Source: REEB95 sp963762425 | Lineage (GTDB): Bacteria; Pseudomonadota; Alphaproteobacteria; ATCC43930; CGMCC-115725 | Reading direction: 5' to 3' | Length of the DNA: 64,000 bases | NCBI GenBank assembly: GCA_963762425.1 | Contig: CAVXKY010000013.1 | Coordinates: 1 to 64,000 of the forward strand | Part shown: in pieces, positions 34,370 through 44,747 of the stretch | How positions within the stretch are numbered: the stretch's first letter is position 1 | Layout: each line of letters opens with the position of its first letter | Made by a program: the position numbers and the translations under genes | The notes under the pieces: generated by a model | Seen by the model: only the letters and a program-made list of their open reading frames with translations | The model's database searches: none | Told to the model about the DNA's origin: nothing

Positions 34370-35319
34370 TGTACCGGCTCGACAAACGCGCCGCCGACGC
34401 CATGATCTGGCTGCTGTTGCTAAGCGCGCCCTTTTGGCTGCCGCTGATCGGCGGCTATACCGAGCTCGGGAGCCGCGTGTTGATCTACGCGCTGGCGGCG
34501 ATGGCGCTCAATTTCCTTTTGGGGTTCACCGGCGTCCTGTCCTTCGGCCACGCCGCCTATTTCGGCCTCGGCGCCTATGGCGCCGCCATGACCATCAAAT
34601 ATCTGGCGCCCAGCACGCCGCTCGCCATTCTGGACGGCGTCGTGGTCGGCACCGTCGCGGCCGCGCTCATCGGGCCGATGATCGTCCGGCTGCGGGGCGT
34701 TTATTTCGCCATGTGCACCATCGCCTTCGGTCAGGTGTTCTTCTTCATCGCCTTCCAATGGAGTTCGGTCACGGGCGGCGATGACGGCTTGACCGCTTGG
34801 CATCGCATGCCGATCGATCTGGGTTTCACCAGCATCGATATTTTGAATGACAACAAGTCGTTCTATTATCTGGCGCTGGCGATGTTCGCGGTGGCGGCGG
34901 GCGTGATGGGTTGGCTGTTGCGTTCGCCTTTCGGGCGCACGCTGCTGGCGATCCGCGAGAATGAACGCCGCGCCCGCTTTCTCGGCATTCCGGTGGACCG
35001 GCACATCTGGATGTCCTGGGTGATCTCCTGCTGTTTCGCCAGTCTTGCCGGCACGCTCTATGCGCTGTTGAATGATTTCGTCGATCCGCGCGCGCTGCGC
35101 TGGGATCAGTCGGGTACTTTCGTCATCATGACGGTGCTGGGCGGCATGCGCAGCTTCTGGGGACCGCTGATCGGCGCCGCGATCTTCCTCGTTCTTCAGG
35201 ACCAGCTTTCGAGCCACACCCAGAATTGGGAATCCTTCATCGGCCTCTTTTTCGTGCTGGTGGTGCTGTTCTTCCCGCGCGGCGTGCTCGGCCTCATCAA
35301 GCGAAAGACGACACAATGA
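34369..35319 (+). CDS. livM: branched-chain amino acid-type ABC transporter permease LivM
   Basis: 316 residues, polytopic. Markers are YALAAMALNFLLGFTGVLSF with GHAAYFGLGAYGAA, the coupling segment AIRENERRARFLGI and VLGGMRSFWGPLIGA near the end. It overlaps livG by 4 bp (ATGA). Confidence 0.93.
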   Translation: MYRLDKRAADAMIWLLLLSAPFWLPLIGGYTELGSRVLIYALAAMALNFLLGFTGVLSFGHAAYFGLGAYGAAMTIKYLAPSTPLAILDGVVVGTVAAALIGPMIVRLRGVYFAMCTIAFGQVFFFIAFQWSSVTGGDDGLTAWHRMPIDLGFTSIDILNDNKSFYYLALAMFAVAAGVMGWLLRSPFGRTLLAIRENERRARFLGIPVDRHIWMSWVISCCFASLAGTLYALLNDFVDPRALRWDQSGTFVIMTVLGGMRSFWGPLIGAAIFLVLQDQLSSHTQNWESFIGLFFVLVVLFFPRGVLGLIKRKTTQ

Positions 35320-36065
35320 GCCTGCTCCAGGTCGAGAACGTCTCGCGCCAGTTCGGCAGCCTGATCGCGGTCAACGGCGTGTCGATGACCGTGGAGGCGG
35401 GCGAGTTGCGCGCGGTAATCGGCCCCAACGGCGCCGGCAAGACCACGTTCTTTAACATGATCAGCGGCTTTTTGACGCCCAGCTCGGGCAAGATATTGTT
35501 CGACGGCGCCGACATCACCCATCTGCTGCCGGCGCGCCGGGTGTGGCGCGGCATCGCGCGCACCTTCCAGATCACCGAGGTCTTCCCGGAATTGACCGTG
35601 CGCGAGAATCTGCGCATCGCGGTCGAGGTCGCGTCGGGTTACCGGCTCAAGGCCTGGCTGTCGCGCGACCTCAACGGCGAGGTCAAGGCCCGGGTGGTCG
35701 ATCTGCTCGAGATGGGCGGTCTCGCCGACAAGGCCGATCGGCTGGTGGGCGAGCTGGCGCATGGCGACCAGCGCGCCACCGAGATCATGATGGCGGTCGC
35801 CTTGAAGCCGCGCCTGTTGCTGCTCGACGAGCCCACCGCCGGCATGGGCGACCAGGAAACCTACGACATCACCCAGTTGATTCGGAATCTGCACAAGGAC
35901 AAGAAGCTCTCGATCGTGCTGATCGAGCACGACATGCGCGTGGTGTTCCACCTCGCCGACCGGATCATGGTGCTGGCCGAGGGCGCGATGCTGGCCGAGG
36001 GCACGCCCAAGGAAATCGCCGCCAACGAGGCGGTGCAGAACGCGTATCTGGGGAAGGCCGCATGA
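35316..36065 (+). CDS. livG: ABC transporter ATP-binding protein LivG
   Basis: 249 residues from MSLLQVENVSRQFGS. Walker A GPNGAGKTT (near 35-43), Q-loop region ARTFQITEVFPELTV, a signature-motif region LVGELAHGDQRATEI (a variant of LSGGQ) and Walker B LLLLDEPTAGM. Couples ATP hydrolysis to LivHM transport. It overlaps livM and livF by 4 bp each. Confidence 0.93.
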   Translation: MSLLQVENVSRQFGSLIAVNGVSMTVEAGELRAVIGPNGAGKTTFFNMISGFLTPSSGKILFDGADITHLLPARRVWRGIARTFQITEVFPELTVRENLRIAVEVASGYRLKAWLSRDLNGEVKARVVDLLEMGGLADKADRLVGELAHGDQRATEIMMAVALKPRLLLLDEPTAGMGDQETYDITQLIRNLHKDKKLSIVLIEHDMRVVFHLADRIMVLAEGAMLAEGTPKEIAANEAVQNAYLGKAA

Positions 36066-36790
36066 GCGAGATCGTTCTCCAGGCGGAAGACCTGCAAACC
36101 TTCTACGGCAAGAGCCACATCCTGCACGGCGTCGGCCTCGAAGTGCGCGAAGGCGAGTTGGTGACGCTCTTGGGCCGCAACGGTGCCGGCAAGAGCACGA
36201 CGCTCCGCAGCATCATGGGCCTGACGCCCGCGCGCGACGGCGCGGTGCGCATCTTCGGCCATGCCACCACCGATTGGCCGCCCTATCGCATCGCCGCCTT
36301 GGGCGTGGGCTACGTGCCGGAAGGCCGCCGCATCTTCCCCAATTTGACGGTGGACGAAAATCTCCGGGTGCCGCTGGAACGGCCCGGCCCCTGGACCATA
36401 CCGCGCATCTATGAGCTCTTCCCGCGCCTGGCCGACCGCAAGGGCAACCGGGGCCGCCAGCTTTCGGGCGGCGAGCAGGAGATGCTGTCGATCTCGCGCG
36501 CGTTGTTGCTCAATCCGAAACTGTTGCTTTTGGACGAGCCGTCGCAGGGCTTGGCGCCGCTGATCGTGCAGGACGTGTTCCGGGTCGTGGTCTCCGCGCG
36601 CAATGAAGGCATTTCCGTGCTGCTGGTGGAACAGAACGTGCGCGCAGCGGTCGAGATCGCCGACCGCGCCTATGTGCTCGACGACGGCAAGGTGGTGTTC
36701 TCGGGCCCGGCCAAGGAATTCGCCAAGGACGAGGCGCGGGTGCGCGCCTTGGCCGGCGCTTCCGCCGAAAAGTGGGAAGAGGCGAGCTAG
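36062..36790 (+). CDS. livF: ABC transporter ATP-binding protein LivF
   Basis: 242 residues from MSEIVLQAEDLQTFYGKSHI. Walker A GRNGAGKSTT, VGYVPEGRRIFPNLTVDENL, signature LSGGEQEMLSISRALL and Walker B LLLLDEPSQGLAPL. Last gene of the five-gene uptake operon. The next gene begins 33 bp later on the same strand. Confidence 0.93.
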   Translation: MSEIVLQAEDLQTFYGKSHILHGVGLEVREGELVTLLGRNGAGKSTTLRSIMGLTPARDGAVRIFGHATTDWPPYRIAALGVGYVPEGRRIFPNLTVDENLRVPLERPGPWTIPRIYELFPRLADRKGNRGRQLSGGEQEMLSISRALLLNPKLLLLDEPSQGLAPLIVQDVFRVVVSARNEGISVLLVEQNVRAAVEIADRAYVLDDGKVVFSGPAKEFAKDEARVRALAGASAEKWEEAS

Positions 36791-36823
36791 GCAACGTCCT
36801 GGGCCGGACCTAGACTGACCGTC

Positions 36824-37561
36824 ATGGAACAGGCGGTTGCGTTCTGGAGCGGCGGCAAGGATTCGGCGCTGGCGCTCGACCGGGTGCGTCGCGGGGGCGA
36901 ATTCGAAATCGCGGCGCTCATCACCACCATCAGCGAAGAATACAAACGCGTCTCGATGCATGGCGTGCGCGAGGAATTGGTCGAGGCCCAGGCGCGCGCC
37001 GCAGGATTCCCGCTCGACAAGATGTATGTCGGCCCGGATTTAAGCAATGCCACCTATGTCGCGGCGTTGCGCCTTACCCTGGACGCGTGGCGCAAACGCG
37101 GCGTGAAACGAGCCGTGTTCGGCGACATCTTCCTCGCGGATTTGCGGCAATGGCGCGAGAAGCTTTTGGCCGAGATCGGCATGACCGGCCTATTCCCGTT
37201 GTGGCAGGCGGATACGCGCCAACTGGCGCGCGAATTCACCGATCGCGGCTTCTCGGCCGTGACCTGCTGCGTCAACGACGCCTGGCTGGGCGAGAAAGAC
37301 GTGGGCCGCGCGCTCGATGAAGGGTTCTTCGCCGGCCTCGGCCCCGGCATCGATCCCTGCGGCGAGAACGGCGAATATCACAGCTTCGTCCATGACGGCC
37401 CGATCTTCCGGCATCCCGTCGCCTACCGCATGGGCGAGAAGGTCTATCGGCCGCTCGGCGTGCCGAAACCGCCGGATAGCGGCCCGGCCATCCCGCTGCC
37501 CGCGCCGCAAGGTGCCGGCAAGACCAAGGGCTTCTGGTTCGTCGATCTGCTGCCGGCCTAA
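36824..37561 (+). CDS. ATP-pyrophosphatase of the diphthine-ammonia ligase-like (DUF71) family
   Basis: 245 residues opening with VAFWSGGKDSALAL, the PP-loop SGGKDS that binds ATP. The later motifs GIDPCGENGEYHSFV and the central DIFLADLRQW are typical of the DUF71/adenine nucleotide alpha hydrolase family. Eukaryotic members amidate diphthine, but bacteria lack diphthamide, so the bacterial reaction is not settled. It may be transcribed with liv genes. It converges with the SGNH-like gene with overlapping stops. Confidence 0.8.
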   Translation: MEQAVAFWSGGKDSALALDRVRRGGEFEIAALITTISEEYKRVSMHGVREELVEAQARAAGFPLDKMYVGPDLSNATYVAALRLTLDAWRKRGVKRAVFGDIFLADLRQWREKLLAEIGMTGLFPLWQADTRQLAREFTDRGFSAVTCCVNDAWLGEKDVGRALDEGFFAGLGPGIDPCGENGEYHSFVHDGPIFRHPVAYRMGEKVYRPLGVPKPPDSGPAIPLPAPQGAGKTKGFWFVDLLPA

Positions 37562-38556
37562 CGCAGGGCGGGCTTGGCTTGCGCGATGGCGTCCTCGATC
37601 TGGCGCGCCACGACGCCGCGATAATGGATGCCGTCCCAGAAATTCCCCGGCTGGGATATCGCGCCGTCCTTGAGGAAATCGATCACCCGGATATTGGGAT
37701 GGGATTGGGCCAGGTCTTGCGCCCGGGATTTGCAGGATGCTACCAGGCTAGCGCCTTGGCTGCCGGGTTGCGGCAGCGAGGAGGCTTCGCGCGGCGGAAA
37801 GACCAGCGCGACATAGACGCTGCCGGGCAAGCCGTCCAGCATCGCCGCCAGGGCGGCGAATTCCGGCCGGTCGCCGCCCGGTGGCGGCGCTGAAGCCGGA
37901 GCGGCGTCCTCGGCCTGATCGTTTTCAACGCCGCCATTGATCATGCGCGCGCGCGCCGCGTTGGGGTCATAGGCCTTGCCCGCCTCGTAATCGTTGTAAC
38001 CGTCGGGCCTGGCGGCATTCGCATGCCCCAGCACGACGTTCAGGCGGCGGATGCCGGCCTCGAGCGATTTGTAGGAGAACATGTGGCCGAGATAGGACCA
38101 GGGCTGTCTGGCATAGAGCCAGGCGGGGAAGGGATAGCTCTCGCCGGCGGGGCCGAAGATTCGGGGCGTGTCGCACCAGGCGGCATCCATGCCGATGATC
38201 ACGGTCCGGACGTTTCCCGTGTGGTGGCGCAGGAACCAGCCGAGCACCGTCAATTGCTCGTAAGGCCCGGTGCCGGGAATCGCCAGGTTGACGAAGCTTC
38301 CGCCGAGATTCGCATCGAGCCGGGATGGCTCGAGCAGTTGGATGGTGGAGTTGCCGATCACGGCGCTGTCGAATTGCGGGTCGCGGCCGCGGCTGGCATC
38401 GGCCATGCGCTGGCCGTAAAGCGGCACGCCATGCCGGTGAATGAAGGCGAAGCGGCCGGTATCGTAGGGATCGACCGCGAGCGCTGCCGCGTAAAGCGCC
38501 AGCGTCGCGAGCGATGTGGCGATCAGCAGCAGGAGGCAATAGCGCGGCCAGTTCAT
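37558..38556 (-). CDS. SGNH-hydrolase-like exported protein paired with an MBOAT acyltransferase
   Basis: 332 residues with one N-terminal helix (YCLLLLIATSLATLALYAAAL), so anchored and periplasmic. Remnants of SGNH blocks are VIGNSTIQL (GNS in place of GDS), a GMDAAWCD strand and WDGIHYRGV near the end (Asp-x-x-His). The start lies 4 bp after the MBOAT stop, the pairing seen for AlgI with AlgJ/AlgX-type partners. It likely helps O-acetylate an envelope polysaccharide; target unknown. Confidence 0.7.
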   Translation of the reverse strand: MNWPRYCLLLLIATSLATLALYAAALAVDPYDTGRFAFIHRHGVPLYGQRMADASRGRDPQFDSAVIGNSTIQLLEPSRLDANLGGSFVNLAIPGTGPYEQLTVLGWFLRHHTGNVRTVIIGMDAAWCDTPRIFGPAGESYPFPAWLYARQPWSYLGHMFSYKSLEAGIRRLNVVLGHANAARPDGYNDYEAGKAYDPNAARARMINGGVENDQAEDAAPASAPPPGGDRPEFAALAAMLDGLPGSVYVALVFPPREASSLPQPGSQGASLVASCKSRAQDLAQSHPNIRVIDFLKDGAISQPGNFWDGIHYRGVVARQIEDAIAQAKPALR

Positions 38557-38560
38557 GGGT

Positions 38561-39931
38561 TCAGAACTGGAAATAGACGAATTCGTAATTGGTGTCGTCG
38601 CCGAGCTTGAGCAGGATCAGGCACAGCACCAACGCCGCCGCCGCCGCGCTCCAGCGCGCGGGCTTGAGCCGCTGCAGCGCCACATCCTGGCTGGTGGGGC
38701 CGAGGAAGGCGATCAGCGCGGCGAGCAGGATGGAAACCAGGTGGCGCGTGCCGTGTATCCCGCCGGCGCCGGCCATGGCGGAAAACATGGTCGCCGCCTG
38801 GCTGAGATCGGCGGAGCGGAAGAATACCCAGGCGAAGACGACGAAGGCGAAAGTGAGCGGCGCGCTCAAGACCGTTGGCATCGGCGGCAGGGCGCGGCGC
38901 CACAACACGCCCGCGGCGAGGCCCATGCCGTGCAACCCGCCCCAGATCACGAAGGTCCAGGACGCTCCATGCCACAGGCCTCCCAACAACATGGTGCCGA
39001 GCAATGCCAGCACCTGGCGCGGCAGGCCGTGGCGGTTGCCGCCGAACGGGATGTAGAGGTAGTCGCGCAGCATGCGCGACAGCGTCATGTGCCAGCGCCG
39101 CCAAAAGTCCCTCAAGCTTTCGGCGCGGTAGGGCGCGTTGAAATTGAACGGCAAAGTGAAGCCGAAGATGAACGCGATGCCGATCGCCATGTCGGAATAT
39201 CCCGAGAAGTCGAAATAGATCTGGAAGGTGAAGCCCAGCACCGCCGCCCAGGCGTCGCCCAGCCCGGGAACGTAATGCTGCGCCACCGCTGCGAAGGTTG
39301 CATTGACCACCGGCGCCAGCGCGTCGGCGATCAGCACTTTCTTCACCAGACCGATGATCAGCAAGGTGAGGCCGCGCCCGATGCGCTCGGCCGTATCCTT
39401 GCCCCACGGGTCCCGCGGAATCTGCGGAATCAATTCCCAATGCCGCACCAGCGGGCCGGCGACAATCTGCGGAAAGAACACGATATAGAGCGCGTAGTCG
39501 CGCAGCCGGTAGATCGGCGCCTTGCCGCGATAGAGATCGGCCAGATACATGATATTGTGGAAGGTGAAGAAGCTGATGCCGAGCGGCAGCAGCACCTTGT
39601 CGACCGCGAAGCTGGTGTGGAATGCGAGGTTGAGATTGGCGACCAGGAAGGCGGCGTATTTGAAATAAGCAAGCGAGCCGAGATTGAGCGCGATGCCGAT
39701 TGCCGGCACCAGCCGCCGCCCGTTCACCTGGTAAAGCTTGGACAGGCCCCAATTGCCCAGCACCGAGACCACCAGCAAAGGCACGAAGGACACGTCCCAA
39801 TAGCCGTAGAAGACCAGCGAGACCGCGACCAGGTACCAGACGCGGAAAGCGTCCCGGTTCGGAATCAGGCGGTAAAACGCGACCGCGAGCGGCAGGAAAA
39901 CCAGCAGGAACAGGTGAGAATTGAACAGCAT
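38561..39931 (-). CDS. MBOAT-family O-acyltransferase (AlgI-like)
   Basis: 456 residues and about 11 membrane helices. Family signatures are FPQIVAGPLVRHWELIPQ, FQIYFDFSGYSDMAIGIA, the FWRRWHMTLSRMLRDYLYIP region and GGLWHGASWTFVIWGGLHG with the catalytic His. It would move acetyl groups across the inner membrane for transfer to an exported glycan by the adjacent SGNH-like protein. No polysaccharide synthesis genes are in the window, so the substrate is unknown. Confidence 0.88.
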   Translation of the reverse strand: MLFNSHLFLLVFLPLAVAFYRLIPNRDAFRVWYLVAVSLVFYGYWDVSFVPLLVVSVLGNWGLSKLYQVNGRRLVPAIGIALNLGSLAYFKYAAFLVANLNLAFHTSFAVDKVLLPLGISFFTFHNIMYLADLYRGKAPIYRLRDYALYIVFFPQIVAGPLVRHWELIPQIPRDPWGKDTAERIGRGLTLLIIGLVKKVLIADALAPVVNATFAAVAQHYVPGLGDAWAAVLGFTFQIYFDFSGYSDMAIGIAFIFGFTLPFNFNAPYRAESLRDFWRRWHMTLSRMLRDYLYIPFGGNRHGLPRQVLALLGTMLLGGLWHGASWTFVIWGGLHGMGLAAGVLWRRALPPMPTVLSAPLTFAFVVFAWVFFRSADLSQAATMFSAMAGAGGIHGTRHLVSILLAALIAFLGPTSQDVALQRLKPARWSAAAAALVLCLILLKLGDDTNYEFVYFQF

Positions 39932-40049
39932 GAATCCCCCGCCGCATCTTATCGGGATGATTCGGGCGGCGAAAGCGTCCGGCGATCATTGACCGATCGG
40001 CAACCGGCGCGCTGGCGTTTTGCCTCCGAAACCGCTACAAACCCGGCCC

Positions 40050-40397
40050 ATGATCACCGTCATCGTCACCATTCACCTGATTTTGGCCGTGGCGCTCATC
40101 GGCGTTGTGCTGCTGCAGAAGAGCGAAGGCGGCGCGCTCGGCATGGGCGGCGGCGGCATGTCCGGATTCATGACCGGGCGCTCGACCGCCAATCTGCTGA
40201 CCCGCACCACCGCCGTGCTGGTGGGGCTGTTCTTTCTCACCTCGATCGGCCTGGCCGTGCTCGCCTCGCATCAGCGCGCGCCGCGCTCGCTCATCGACCA
40301 GCCGGGCACCAGCGGGCCGATCTCTCCGACGACATTGCCGCCGGGGCCGGCCGGGCCCGCGACGCCGGCCGAGCCGAGCGTCCCGCTCACCAAGTGA
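40050..40397 (+). CDS. secG: preprotein translocase subunit SecG
   Basis: 115 residues from MITVIVTIHLILAVALIGVV. Two helices flank the conserved LLQKSEGGALGMGGGG loop, with TANLLTRTTAVLVGLFF as the second helix, then a Pro/Ala-rich tail. Auxiliary subunit of the SecYEG channel. The frame could start 30 bp earlier without a good signal. Confidence 0.92.
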   Translation: MITVIVTIHLILAVALIGVVLLQKSEGGALGMGGGGMSGFMTGRSTANLLTRTTAVLVGLFFLTSIGLAVLASHQRAPRSLIDQPGTSGPISPTTLPPGPAGPATPAEPSVPLTK

Positions 40398-40786
40398 CGC
40401 GCGGCGGCCGAGCCGCCGTCATTGCGAGCGTAGCGAAGCAATCCAGGTTTCCGTTGCTGGATTGCTTCGTCCCGCCACGCTTCGCGTGCGGTTCTCGCAA
40501 TGACGATCGTTAACTCCACCGTTTCACGGCGAGTCATCATTCGTTAACGCCTGCGGCATTTACGCGGCCAGGGCGTTATCCGGTTGACTTCGCCCCCCAG
40601 AAGGCCCATGTACTGTTCACCGTTTCTCGCAATCGCGCGAAGCGCGGCGGATTTCGGTCCTTCCAGCGCCTCACATTTCGAGATAATCACCAACAACACG
40701 GCACCTCGGCGCGCGCGAGGTAAGCCTTTAACACGGGCCGCATTGCGCCTGCGCATACGGTCTATTTCAAGAAAGCCAATCACACA
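40398..40786. other. intergenic region and leader of the DEAD-box gene
   Basis: Contains a palindromic repeat (40418-40504) and then about 280 bp with no convincing gene. The part nearest the helicase may be a long 5' untranslated leader, common for cold-inducible RhlE-type genes, but nothing specific can be shown. Confidence 0.3.
40418..40504. repeat. GTCATTGCGA palindromic repeat, copy 3
   Basis: Starts GTCATTGCGAGCGTAGCGAA and ends TTCTCGCAATGAC, with GCAATCCAG and CTGGATTGCTTCG in the arms. Same family as 20001 and 42110. Confidence 0.85.
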
Positions 40787-42103
<1,317 letters not shown>

Positions 42104-42109
42104 GGATTC

Positions 42110-42176
42110 GTCATTGCGAGCGAAACGAAGCAATCCAGGGCGATCTCTGGATTGCTTTTTCGTTGTGCTCGCCGCA
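42110..42176. repeat. GTCATTGCGA palindromic repeat, copy 4 (shorter)
   Basis: Starts GTCATTGCGAGCGAAACGAA, with GCAATCCAGGG and CTGGATTGC arms, then degenerates toward GTGCTCGCCGCA. It lies directly after the helicase stop. Confidence 0.8.
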
Positions 42177-42259
42177 AGGGCGGCCTCGTTAACCCTTCCT
42201 CCGCTCCCGAGTCGCCTTTCCGTTTGCACCAAGCGCCGGGTGCTGTATGGTGAAATTCC

Positions 42260-43885
42260 ATGACGCGGTTTATCTTCATCACCGGCGGCGTGGTTTCCTC
42301 ACTCGGCAAGGGTCTTTCGGCGGCGGCGCTCGGCGCGCTGCTTCAGGCGCGCGGATTCCGCGTCCGCCTCAGGAAATTCGACCCCTATATCAACGTCGAC
42401 CCCGGCACCATGAGCCCCTATCAGCATGGCGAGGTCTATGTCACCGATGACGGCGCCGAAACCGATCTCGATTTGGGCCATTACGAGCGCTATACCGGCG
42501 TCGCCTCGCGGCGCAGCGACAGCCTGACCTCGGGCCGGATCTATTCCACCGTGATCGGGCGCGAACGGCGCGGCGAATATCTCGGCGCCACGGTGCAGGT
42601 CATCCCGCATGTGACCGATGCGATCAAGGAAACCATCCAGGCCGACCTGAACGGCGAGGATTTCGTGCTGTGCGAGATCGGCGGCACGGTGGGCGACATC
42701 GAAAGCCTGCCCTTCCTCGAGGCCATCCGCCAGCTCGGCAACGAGCTCGGCCGCGAACGCGCCATGTATGTGCACCTGACCCTGGTGCCCTATATCCCCT
42801 CGGCCGGCGAGTTGAAGACCAAGCCGACGCAGCATTCCGCCAAGGAGCTGCTGGCGCTGGGAATCCAGCCGGATATCCTGTTGTGCCGCTGCGACCGCGA
42901 AATTCCCGAGAGCGCGCGCAAGAAAATCGCGCAATTCTGCAATTTGCGGGAAGAGCGGGTGATCCCCGCGCTCGACGTCGACACGATCTATCAGGTGCCG
43001 GTGGCCTATCACGCCTTCGGCTTCGACCGCGAGGTATGCCGCCATTTCGGTCTCGACGCGCGCGAACCCGACCTGGCGCGCTGGCACGAAATCGTGGCGC
43101 GCATCCGCAAGCCCGAGGGCAATGTCACCATTGCCGTGGTCGGCAAATACACCCATCTGCCCGACAGCTACAAATCGCTAGCCGAGGCGCTGGCCCATGG
43201 CGGCATCGCCAACAATGTCGGCGTCAAACTTAACTGGCTCGATTCGGAAATCTTCGAGCAGGAAGACGCGGTCCATCATCTCGAAGGCGTCAACGGGATC
43301 TTGGTTCCGGGCGGCTTCGGCGAACGCGGCACCGAGGGCAAGATCGAGGCGGCGCGTTTCGCCCGCGAACGGAAAGTGCCTTACTTCGGCATCTGTTTCG
43401 GCATGCAGATGGCGGTGATCGAGGCGGCGCGGCATCTGGCGGGATTGAACGGCGCGGGCTCGACCGAGTTCGGCCCCTGCGCCGAGCCGGTGATCGGCCT
43501 CATGACCGAATGGATGAAGGGCAGCCAGCTGGAAAAGCGCCAAGCCAACGGCGATCTGGGCGGCACCATGCGCTTGGGCGCTTATGCGGCGAAGCTTATG
43601 CCCGGCTCGCGCGTGGCCGAGATCTACGGCAAGACCGAGATCAGCGAGCGCCACCGCCACCGTTACGAGGTCAACATCAACTACCAGCCCAAGCTGGAAA
43701 AGACCGGGATGCGGTTTTCCGGCATGTCGCCCGACGGCGCGCTTCCCGAGATCATCGAATTCGCCGACCATCCCTGGTTCATCGGGGTCCAGTTCCACCC
43801 GGAATTGAAGAGCCGGCCCTTCGAGCCCCATCCGCTGTTCACCTCGTTCATAAAGGCTGCGGTGGAGCAGTCGCGCTTGGTCTAG
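42260..43885 (+). CDS. pyrG: CTP synthase
   Basis: Aminates UTP to CTP with glutamine-derived ammonia. 541 residues. Synthetase domain begins TRFIFITGGVVSSLGKGLSA (ATP site), with KFDPYINVDPGTMSPYQHGE and CEIGGTVGDIES. The glutamine amidotransferase domain has VPGGFGERG, YFGICFGMQMA with the nucleophilic Cys, and VQFHPELKSRP with the catalytic His and Glu. Full length and uninterrupted. Confidence 0.97.
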   Translation: MTRFIFITGGVVSSLGKGLSAAALGALLQARGFRVRLRKFDPYINVDPGTMSPYQHGEVYVTDDGAETDLDLGHYERYTGVASRRSDSLTSGRIYSTVIGRERRGEYLGATVQVIPHVTDAIKETIQADLNGEDFVLCEIGGTVGDIESLPFLEAIRQLGNELGRERAMYVHLTLVPYIPSAGELKTKPTQHSAKELLALGIQPDILLCRCDREIPESARKKIAQFCNLREERVIPALDVDTIYQVPVAYHAFGFDREVCRHFGLDAREPDLARWHEIVARIRKPEGNVTIAVVGKYTHLPDSYKSLAEALAHGGIANNVGVKLNWLDSEIFEQEDAVHHLEGVNGILVPGGFGERGTEGKIEAARFARERKVPYFGICFGMQMAVIEAARHLAGLNGAGSTEFGPCAEPVIGLMTEWMKGSQLEKRQANGDLGGTMRLGAYAAKLMPGSRVAEIYGKTEISERHRHRYEVNINYQPKLEKTGMRFSGMSPDGALPEIIEFADHPWFIGVQFHPELKSRPFEPHPLFTSFIKAAVEQSRLV

Positions 43886-43907
43886 GCGGCTGCTATATAA
43901 GGGGCCC

Positions 43908-44747
43908 ATGACCAAGCCGCGCCACGTCCATATCGGCAATATCACCATCGGCAACGATCGGCCCTTGGCCTTGATCGCCGGCCCTTGCGTGCTGGAAAGC
44001 CGCGCGCACGCGATGGAGATGAGCCACGCGCTGGTCGAGCTCACGGCCAGGCTCGGCATCGGGCTCATCTACAAGACCTCCTTCGACAAGGCCAACCGCA
44101 CCTCGTCCAAGAGCGAGCGCGGCCTGGGGATGGAGGCTTGCCTGCCCATCCTCGCCGAAGTGCGCGAGAAATACGGCTGTCCGGTGCTGACCGACGTGCA
44201 CACGCCCGAGCAATGCGCGCCCGTGGCCGAGGCGGTGGACGTGCTGCAAATCCCCGCCTTCCTCTGCCGCCAGACCGATCTGCTGGTGGCGGCGGCCAAG
44301 ACCAAGCGGCCCATGAATATAAAAAAGGGCCAGTTCCTGGCGCCCTGGGACATGAAGAACGTGGCCAAGAAAGTGTCCGAGGCCGGAAACGAGAATATTC
44401 TGCTGTGCGAGCGCGGCGCGAGCTTCGGCTACAACACGCTGGTTTCCGACATGCGCGCTTTGCCCATCATGGCCTTGACCGGCTATCCGGTGGTGTTCGA
44501 CGCCACCCACTCGGTGCAGCAGCCGGGCGGGCAGGGCGACCGCAGCGGCGGCGAGCGCGAATTCGTGCCGGTGCTGGCGCGCGCGGCGGTCGCCGTGGGC
44601 GTGGCCGCGGTGTTCATGGAAACCCACCAGGACCCCGATCACGCGCCCAGCGACGGGCCCAACATGGTGAAGCTCAAGGACATGCCGGCCTTGCTCCAAA
44701 GCCTGATGGAATTCGACAAGCTGGCCAAGGCGAGGAACGGCGCATGA
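43908..44747 (+). CDS. kdsA: 3-deoxy-D-manno-octulosonate 8-phosphate synthase
   Basis: Condenses arabinose 5-phosphate and PEP to KDO-8-phosphate for lipopolysaccharide. 279 residues. Markers are LIAGPCVLESR, YKTSFDKANRTSSKSERG, TDVHTPEQCAPVAEAVDVLQ, PAFLCRQTDLL, ERGASFGYNTLVSDMR and DATHSVQQPGGQG. The RxSxxSxRG and Gln-Thr-Asp motifs are typical. Its stop overlaps the eno start by 4 bp. Confidence 0.97.
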   Translation: MTKPRHVHIGNITIGNDRPLALIAGPCVLESRAHAMEMSHALVELTARLGIGLIYKTSFDKANRTSSKSERGLGMEACLPILAEVREKYGCPVLTDVHTPEQCAPVAEAVDVLQIPAFLCRQTDLLVAAAKTKRPMNIKKGQFLAPWDMKNVAKKVSEAGNENILLCERGASFGYNTLVSDMRALPIMALTGYPVVFDATHSVQQPGGQGDRSGGEREFVPVLARAAVAVGVAAVFMETHQDPDHAPSDGPNMVKLKDMPALLQSLMEFDKLAKARNGA

